Part shown: positions 24,662 to 29,540 of the stretch, piece by piece
Numbering within the stretch: the stretch's first letter is position 1
Layout: each line of letters starts with the position of its first letter
Source: CAYJPA01 sp964371945
GTDB taxonomy: Bacteria; Chloroflexota; Chloroflexia; Thermomicrobiales; UBA6265
Assembly (NCBI GenBank): GCA_964371945.1
Contig: CAYJPA010000079.1
Span: 1 to 29,540 of the forward strand
DNA: 29,540 nucleotides
Direction of reading: 5' to 3'
Translations under genes and position numbers: made by a program
The notes under the pieces: model-generated
Told to the model about the DNA's origin: nothing
Databases searched by the model: none
Seen by the model: only the letters and a program-made list of their open reading frames with translations

Positions 24662-26239
24662 ATGGCTGAAGGTAGCGGTCCGTACGATGCCGTCGTAATC
24701 GGCGGCGGGCACAACGGATTGGTGGCGGCGTGCTACCTCGCCGGCGCCGGACTCAAAACCATCGTGCTCGAGCGGTATCACACCGTGGGCGGCGCCGCGA
24801 TCAGCGAGGAGTTCGTGCCGGGCTTCACCTTCTCGACCGGTTCGTACGTGCTCTCGCTGGCGCCGCGCAAAATATTCGATGAGCTCGGCGCCTGGGACGA
24901 CGGGATCGAACTGCTCAATCGCAACCCTCGCTTTTTCGCGCCCTTCCCGGATGGAACATCGCTAACGTACTGGGAAGACGACGACAAATGGATGGAGGAG
25001 ATCCGCCGCCTGTCGCCAAAGGACGCCGTCGCGTGGTGGCATTACGACGAGTTCATCGAGCGGGCTTGCCAGGTGATGGACAAGTACATCCTCCGCCGGC
25101 CGCCCTCCTGGGCGGAGGTCGCAGCGGAGTTCAAGTCACCCGAAGACGCAATGATCTTCCAGAAGGTCTTTCTCGGATCGGCAGCGGATATCGCCGAGCA
25201 CTTTTTTGAAAGCACCCAGATGCAGGCGATCGTTTCGGCCACTGGCATCATCGGCACATTTCGCGGTCCCCGCGATCCGGGCACCGGCTACGTAAAGCTC
25301 TACCACTCGATGGGCATGGCAACCGGACATCGCGGCCGCTGGGCCTATGTGCGCGGCGCGATGGGCTCGATTTCGAAAGCGCTGGAGCGGGTGGCCCGCA
25401 AGAAGGGCGTCGAATTCCGCACGAGCGCCGAAGTGCATAAGGTGCGAGTCAAAGACGGTCACGCGACCGGCGTGATCCTCGAAAATGGCGAGGAGATCAC
25501 GGCCAAAGTCGTGCTCTCGAATGCCGATCCGAAACGGGCGTATTTGAAGCTCGTTGACGAGAACGATCTCCCGGTCGAGTACCGTAAGGCGATCCAGGGA
25601 ATCAAGATCACCAGCCCGGTCATGAAGATCAACATGGCCGTCAGCGAGCTACCGCGCTTCACCGCGCTCGAGGGCAAGGATCAGCGCCAGGGCAGCACCG
25701 GCGGGCTCTTCATCGGTCCATCGATCGACTACGTTCAGGCCGCCTATCACGAAGCTGCCATGGGCATTCCGGCTTCGAAGCCCTTCTTGAACATCCACAT
25801 GCAATCCGCAATCGACGATACCGTGGCGCCTCCGGGAAAGCACACGATCTCGATCTTCTCGCAATACTTTCCGTACGATCTAGCGGAAGGCACCTGGGAC
25901 GAACGGCGCGAGTCGATCGCCGACAACGCGATCAAAACCTTCGCGGAATACGCGCCGAACATTCCTGACGCGATCATCGGCAAGCAGTTGCTGGCCCCGC
26001 CCGACCTCGAAGCACGATTCGGACTCACCGGCGGTCACATCTTCCATGGCGAGCTCGTCCCCGAGCAGGCGTTCGATCTAAGGCCGGTGCCGGGCTCGTC
26101 GTCGTATGAAGGACCGATCGATGGCCTCTTCCTGTGCGGTTCCGGCGCCTGGCCGGGCGGTTGCGTCATGGGCGCTCCCGGTCACAATGCCGCGCACGAG
26201 GTGATTACCCGGTTCGAGGGCGGCGGATTTCCAAAGTAA
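24662..26239 (+). CDS. FAD-dependent oxidoreductase (PYROXD2/phytoene desaturase-like)
   Basis: Flavoprotein of the COG1233 family, close in layout to PYROXD2-type and phytoene-desaturase-like amine-oxidase-fold enzymes. The 525-residue protein has the dinucleotide-binding N-terminus DAVVIGGGHNGLVAACYLAG with the closing acidic VLERYHTVGGAA, the second FAD region VLSNADPKRAYLKLV, and a C-terminal flavin-contact segment LFLCGSGAWPGGCVMGAPG that is characteristic of the family. I chose ATG 24662 over 24635 because GGGAGA is correctly placed and the fold begins a few residues later. No carotenoid genes are nearby, so carotenoid desaturation should not be assumed. The M55 peptidase reading frame follows after 42 bases. 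Confidence 0.9.
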   Translation: MAEGSGPYDAVVIGGGHNGLVAACYLAGAGLKTIVLERYHTVGGAAISEEFVPGFTFSTGSYVLSLAPRKIFDELGAWDDGIELLNRNPRFFAPFPDGTSLTYWEDDDKWMEEIRRLSPKDAVAWWHYDEFIERACQVMDKYILRRPPSWAEVAAEFKSPEDAMIFQKVFLGSAADIAEHFFESTQMQAIVSATGIIGTFRGPRDPGTGYVKLYHSMGMATGHRGRWAYVRGAMGSISKALERVARKKGVEFRTSAEVHKVRVKDGHATGVILENGEEITAKVVLSNADPKRAYLKLVDENDLPVEYRKAIQGIKITSPVMKINMAVSELPRFTALEGKDQRQGSTGGLFIGPSIDYVQAAYHEAAMGIPASKPFLNIHMQSAIDDTVAPPGKHTISIFSQYFPYDLAEGTWDERRESIADNAIKTFAEYAPNIPDAIIGKQLLAPPDLEARFGLTGGHIFHGELVPEQAFDLRPVPGSSSYEGPIDGLFLCGSGAWPGGCVMGAPGHNAAHEVITRFEGGGFPK

Positions 26240-26281
26240 CGTTGTTCGTTCATTTGCATTAGTGGTCGTCGGAGGCGGATT

Positions 26282-27136
26282 GTGAAGGTTTTGATCTCGG
26301 CGGACATGGAAGGGACCTGTGGGGTCGTGTCGTGGGTGCACGTCACACCGCCGGAGTACGGTGACGGTCCGTCGTCGACCGCCGAGTAGGAGCGAGCACG
26401 GCTGCGGATGACGCGCGAGGTCAATGCCGCGATCGAAGGGGCGCTCGCCGGCGGCGCCGAAGAGGTGATCGTCAATGACAGCCACGACGGGATGCGCAAC
26501 TTGATTCCGGAAGAGCTCAATCCAAACTGCCGCTTCATCTCGGGCAACGACAAGCCGTTCGGAATGATGCAGGGGATCGATCTCGACGGAATCGGCGCAG
26601 TTTTCTACACCGGCTACCACGCGAAAGCGGGAACGCCGAATGCGCCCCTGGCGCACACCTGGACCGGCTGGCTCAACGATGTCCGCGTCAACGGTAAATC
26701 GACCGGCGAATTCGGCATCAACGCCCTGGTCGCGGGCCACTTCGGAGTGCCGGTGACGCTGGTCACGGGCGACACTCGCGCCGTCGCGCAAACCCAGGAA
26801 TTGCTCGGCAAGCAGGTCGTCGGTGTTGTGGTCAAAGAGGGGCTTTCGACCTTTTCCGCCCTCAATCTCCATCCGGTGAAGGCGCAACAGCTCATCCGCG
26901 AAGGCGCGGAAGCCGCGATCAAAGCCACGAAAAAGGCGAAACCATTCGTACTTCCGAAGAAGGCCGTCATCGAGATCGAATTCGAGCATCAAACCCGAGC
27001 CGATCAGGCCAGCTACATCCCAGGCGTCGAGCGTGGCGGCGAGCGCTTCGTAACCTTCACGCCGTCAGATGGGGTCGAGCTCATCCACACCTTCCGCGCG
27101 ATCGTCAAAGCCGGCGTCGTGCGGATGTCGCCGTAG
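26282..27136 (+). pseudogene. M55 family D-aminopeptidase-like protein interrupted by TAG
   Basis: Homologue of the zinc D-aminopeptidase DppA family (M55). From GTG 26282 the frame reads KVLISADMEGTCGVVSW, with Asp8 and Glu10 matching the first two zinc ligands of the family. It meets TAG at 26387-26389 (codon 36). Reading continues in the same frame with ERARLRMTREVNAAIEG, VIVNDSHDGMRNL (third His ligand) and YHAKAGTPNAPLAHTW, to the stop at 27136. Homologues usually have Tyr at the stop position (AEYERAR), so a single TAC/TAT to TAG change explains it. Restarting at ATG 26408 would give 242 residues lacking two metal ligands, hence probably inactive. The rest of the domain looks intact, which points to a recent event or a base error. 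Confidence 0.85.
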
Positions 27137-27138
27137 CA

Positions 27139-27486
27139 ATGGGGATCGAGCAGGCCATCGACATTTCGGCGGCCGCTCAATTCGAGGAATGGATGGCGGC
27201 TCATCACGCGAGCGAGCGTGAGCTTTGGGCCGCTATCTTCAAGAAATCAACCAAGAAACAGATCGTCTCATTCGACGATCTGCTCGGGATCGCGATCTGC
27301 TGGGGTTGGATCGACGTCCAGACCAAAGGAATCGACGACGAGCGCTACGGCATCAGGTTCGTGCCGCGAAAGCCGGGCAGCAATTGGTCGCCAACGAACC
27401 GAACGCTCGTTTGCCGGTTGATGGCCGCCGGTCGGATGAAACCACCGGGGTCGGCGCTCTTGCCCAGCGACCTGGTTTGCAATTGA
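27139..27486 (+). CDS. YdeI/OmpD-associated family protein, C-terminally truncated
   Basis: N-terminal two thirds of a YdeI-type protein (bacteriocin-protection family; function poorly known). The 115-residue product has FEEWMAAHHASERELWAAIF, KKQIVSFDDLLGIAICWGWI, the family hallmark DDERYGIRFVPRKPGSNWSP, and VCRLMAAGRMKPPG. Family members are usually about 185-195 residues and continue with a helical C-terminal region, absent here: after MKPPG the sequence diverges and stops at 27486. The ATG at 27139 lies two bases after the M55 stop, so both were one transcription unit. The truncation borders a gene-poor segment with repeat-like DNA. Confidence 0.78.
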   Translation: MGIEQAIDISAAAQFEEWMAAHHASERELWAAIFKKSTKKQIVSFDDLLGIAICWGWIDVQTKGIDDERYGIRFVPRKPGSNWSPTNRTLVCRLMAAGRMKPPGSALLPSDLVCN

Positions 27487-28098
27487 GAAATTGGCATCAC
27501 GCTTTGGAAGTTGTTGGCCGACGCCTCAAACCAATAGTGATCCTGAGGAACGAGGGAACTCCCCGGAGGGCGTCGGGCTCTCAGCACACCGTGGCGTTAG
27601 GATGGCCGCCATATCCCCCACCGTCATCTTGAGCCTGTCGAAAGACCTCTCTCGTTCGATGACCGCCGCTGTAGGCGCAGAGTGCGCTGTCTCTGTTCAC
27701 ATCGCCACGAGTCACCTGCTGACGATCTGGCCGGTTGTTGCGGATTCACAGGCGGCGGTCAGGAATTCGACAGTCAACGTGCCGAGGCTCCTCGTGTCCG
27801 ATCAAGACGATGGCTTCACGCTTCCGGCAACTTGGCGGTCAGGAATCCTTGCTCTTGGGGATGTATGAGGTCGTCGCTCCGTTTAATCTACGGGCGCAAC
27901 AATCGATACGATGCTCGGAGGCAGGAATCGTCCGATTGGCTGACAAGCTTCTTTCGGCGACGGTCGCCGACTAACTGCGTCTGCTCGCTTCGACGTCGCG
28001 AACGCCGACCGGCTGCCGCGCAGGGGTGACGGCACCGTCCACCATCGCCGCGCTCGTCGCTTTGAGTCGCGGTTATGCTGTGGAGAGGAGACGAAGTC
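27487..28098. other. Gene-poor segment with repeat-like DNA
   Basis: About 610 bases without a gene I can support. It contains two repeat-like blocks (27536-27566 and 27623-27650) and two copies of GGCGGTCAGGAAT near 27756 and 27836. Short plus-strand frames run through the blocks and have no recognisable domain. Its position after a truncated gene and before a gene with an IS insertion suggests degraded DNA from earlier rearrangement. Confidence 0.55.
27536..27650. repeat. Two related dispersed-repeat-like blocks
   Basis: AGTGATCCTGAGGAACGAGG (27536 onward) and GTCATCTTGAGCCTGTCGAA (27623 onward) are both variants of the GTCATCCTGAG...CGAAGGA...CTC motif seen as dispersed intergenic repeats in many bacteria. 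They are in the same orientation and diverged from each other. I recognise the motif from general experience; copy number in this genome cannot be seen here. Confidence 0.5.
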
Positions 28099-28443
28099 GT
28101 GGAGCTCGCAATGCTATGGGCGGTACCGCTCTCAATCGCACTAACGATCGTGGCGCCGTATCAGCTCGGGCGCCGAATGAGGTCGGCCTGGGTCGGTCTC
28201 ATCCTCGTTAGCATTATGCCCGCGCTCGGGGCGTTCCTGGGGTTCATTACCTATCGCGATTTATCCTCTGATCCCGATGCCGCCATGTGGGCGTTCCTCG
28301 GCCTGGTGATGGTTGCCGCCGGTGTCGTGTGCGAGGTCTTCGAGGTCCTCATTTGGGGACTCGGGCGCCGAGTTCGGAACCGGAATCATTACGCGCAAAT
28401 GATGACGAAAACTGAAGCGGATCACGACCCCTCGAACAACTAG
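28099..28443 (+). CDS. Small membrane protein of unknown function
   Basis: Product of 114 residues with three likely transmembrane segments: LWAVPLSIALTIVAPYQL, WVGLILVSIMPALGAFLGFI and MWAFLGLVMVAAGVVCEVFE, then a polar tail. I do not recognise a family. The GTG at 28099 is preceded by GGAGAGGAG at eight bases, making it preferable to ATG 28075. The stop TAG at 28441-28443 coincides with the left edge of the IS630-like element, so the original C-terminus may have been different and the present end created by the insertion. Confidence 0.62.
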   Translation: MELAMLWAVPLSIALTIVAPYQLGRRMRSAWVGLILVSIMPALGAFLGFITYRDLSSDPDAAMWAFLGLVMVAAGVVCEVFEVLIWGLGRRVRNRNHYAQMMTKTEADHDPSNN

Positions 28444-29522
28444 TGTAGTGTCCCTAGCATCGCCTTACCTCGATTGACCTTCTCCACGATCTCGGACGCT
28501 GACTTCGTCCACACGAACGGGTTCGGATGTTCGTTGTGGTGCGCGATGTAGGCGGTGATGGCTGCCTCAAGGTCTTTGACACTGCGAAAGACACCGCGGC
28601 GGATACGCTGGTTGGTGATCTCGGCGAACCAGCGCTCGATCAGGTTCAGCCAGGACGACGAGGTCGGAATGAAGTGGACATGGAAGCGGGGATGCGCCGC
28701 CAGCCAGTCTTGCACCTCCTGCTTTTTGTGCGTGGCGTAGTTGTCCACGATGCAGTGCACCTCCAGATCGGCCGGCGTCGCGTTGTCGATCGTTGTCAGA
28801 AAGGTGAGGAGCTCCTGGTGGCGATGACGCGGCAGACACTGTCCGATCACCTCGCCCTTGAGCACATCCAGCGCGGCAAAGAGGGTCGTTGTGCCGTTCC
28901 GTTTGTCGTCATGCGTCATCGTCCCGGCCCGCCCCTTCTTCATCGGCAATCCTGGCTGCGTCCGGTCGAGCGCCTGAATCTGGCTCTTCTCGTCACTACT
29001 CAACACCAGCGCATGCTCCGGCGGGTTCAGATACAACCCCACCACATCCGTCAGCTTCTCCACAACGTGCGGATCGGTGCTGAGTTTGAAGGTGGTCACC
29101 AAATGGGGCTGCAATCCATGCGCGTTCCAGATCCGCTGCACCGAGCTCTTGCTGATCCCCATCGCCGCCGCCATGCTGCGACAGCTCCAGTGCGTGCCCT
29201 CCGCCGGCTTCGCATGCAGCGTCTTCTCCACCACCGCCGCTTCGATCGTGCTCGCCAGCGCCGGAAAACCGCGTCCCCGCGGGCGGTCACGCAGCAACCC
29301 GGCGATCCCCTCCTGCGCATACCGCGAGCGCCAGTCGGTCGCCGTTTGGCGGGAGGTCGCCAGCTTCTCCGCCGTTTCGATGGCGCTCAGACCCTCCCCC
29401 GCGCAGAGCACAATCCGTGCCCGCAAGGCAACCCGCTGTTCGGTTTTGCCGGAGCGGACCAGCCGCTCCAACTCGACCACATCATCTGCTGAGACTGTCA
29501 CCACCCCTGATCGCCTTGTCAT
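28440..29522 (-). CDS. IS630 family transposase
   Basis: DDE transposase of the IS630/Tc1-mariner superfamily, 360 residues, intact in one frame. The N-terminal part has helix-turn-helix regions (LSAIETAEKLATSRQTATDW and then MAAAMGISKSSVQRIW). The catalytic acids appear in VLSSDEKSQIQ (first Asp), CIVDNYATHK (second Asp) and NLIERWFAEI (Glu), with the typical HFIPTSSSWLNLIE context. ATG 29522 lies 16 bases inside the right end. Its TAG stop (28442-28440) is formed by the TA target dinucleotide plus one flanking base. As the frame is whole and the ends are present, the element may still be active. Confidence 0.94.
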   Translation of the reverse strand: MTRRSGVVTVSADDVVELERLVRSGKTEQRVALRARIVLCAGEGLSAIETAEKLATSRQTATDWRSRYAQEGIAGLLRDRPRGRGFPALASTIEAAVVEKTLHAKPAEGTHWSCRSMAAAMGISKSSVQRIWNAHGLQPHLVTTFKLSTDPHVVEKLTDVVGLYLNPPEHALVLSSDEKSQIQALDRTQPGLPMKKGRAGTMTHDDKRNGTTTLFAALDVLKGEVIGQCLPRHRHQELLTFLTTIDNATPADLEVHCIVDNYATHKKQEVQDWLAAHPRFHVHFIPTSSSWLNLIERWFAEITNQRIRRGVFRSVKDLEAAITAYIAHHNEHPNPFVWTKSASEIVEKVNRGKAMLGTLH

Positions 29523-29539
29523 GACGACAGTCTACCATA
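28441..29539 (-). mobile_element. IS630-family insertion sequence with TA target duplication
   Basis: The transposase gene fills the element. Its left outer end is TA-GTGTAGTGTCCC (from 28441) and its right outer end, read inward on the minus strand, is TA-TGGTAGACTGTC (from 29539). The two ends share GTAG plus scattered positions, so they are imperfect inverted repeats. IS630 elements insert at TA and duplicate it, which fits TA at both edges. The right flank beyond 29540 is outside the window, so the right boundary is less certain than the left. Confidence 0.75.
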
Positions 29540-29540
29540 G

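Noticed and set aside
26078..26992. 304-codon minus-strand frame over the end of the FAD enzyme and the M55 gene
   Set aside because: No recognisable domain; the plus strand carries two conserved families across the same bases.
27491..27868. 125-codon plus-strand frame in the gene-poor segment
   Set aside because: Its first part is translated repeat DNA and the remainder has no recognisable domain.
28527..29492. 321-codon plus-strand frame opposite the transposase
   Set aside because: Shadow of the IS630 transposase, whose DDE motifs are clear on the other strand.
1..29540. tRNA, rRNA, CRISPR array, integrase/att sites
   Set aside because: Looked for by eye on both strands; no cloverleaf-like segment, regularly spaced repeats or tyrosine/serine recombinase motifs were found. 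A tRNA search program would be decisive.

Overview
The window is a GC-rich stretch (about 60-68% in most lines I counted) of a bacterial chromosome. The gene content and protein style fit Chloroflexota, possibly a Thermomicrobia-like lineage: a canonical atpI-B-E-F-H-A order, a short basic bS21, a TIGR03843/SCO1664-like kinase, a YyaL/SPATA20-type thioredoxin-domain protein, a glucose-dehydrogenase-like MDR enzyme and an LPxTG-type surface protein. The phylum is inferred from the look of the proteins; no rRNA is present to confirm it.

Layout. 1-4149 (minus) is the 5' half of a proton-type F1Fo ATP synthase operon, atpI-atpB-atpE-atpF-atpH-atpA, with atpA cut by the window edge. 4511-8376 (plus) holds a MATE exporter, an MFS transporter and a C45-family Ntn acyltransferase/hydrolase; the last two are nearly overlapping. 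8526-10174 (minus) is a damaged zone: a PrxQ/BCP-type peroxiredoxin without a standard start codon and a BNR/beta-propeller gene broken by two frameshifts and a nonsense codon. 10391-11047 encodes a secreted protein with an LPGTG sorting-like tail, followed by a strong hairpin. Next come a class V PLP enzyme (minus), RNase Z (plus), an LCP-family cell-wall ligase (minus) and a proC-ilvA operon (minus). 17334-21220 (plus) is a YyaL-type protein followed by two different DUF488 proteins and a dual-OB-type protein with a frameshift. 21221-24132 holds a fumarylacetoacetase-fold enzyme (minus), the SCO1664-type kinase (plus) and a zinc dehydrogenase (minus). Then come rpsU with a strong hairpin, a PYROXD2-like FAD oxidoreductase, an M55 aminopeptidase interrupted by an in-frame TAG, and a C-terminally truncated YdeI-family gene. 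The window ends with about 600 bases of gene-poor DNA holding repeat-like segments, a small membrane protein, and an IS630-family element inserted at that gene's stop codon.

The most interesting unit is the DUF488-DUF488-dual-OB cassette at 19428-21220. It has clearly lower GC than its neighbours, and its third gene is frameshifted inside the loop of an 11-bp perfect hairpin. A second theme is the number of genes with lesions: peroxiredoxin, BNR propeller, dual-OB, M55 and YdeI. All three indels lie at or next to short homopolymers, which leaves open sequence error as well as decay; the two nonsense substitutions are harder to explain as indel error.

I found no tRNA, rRNA, CRISPR array, integrase or att site.
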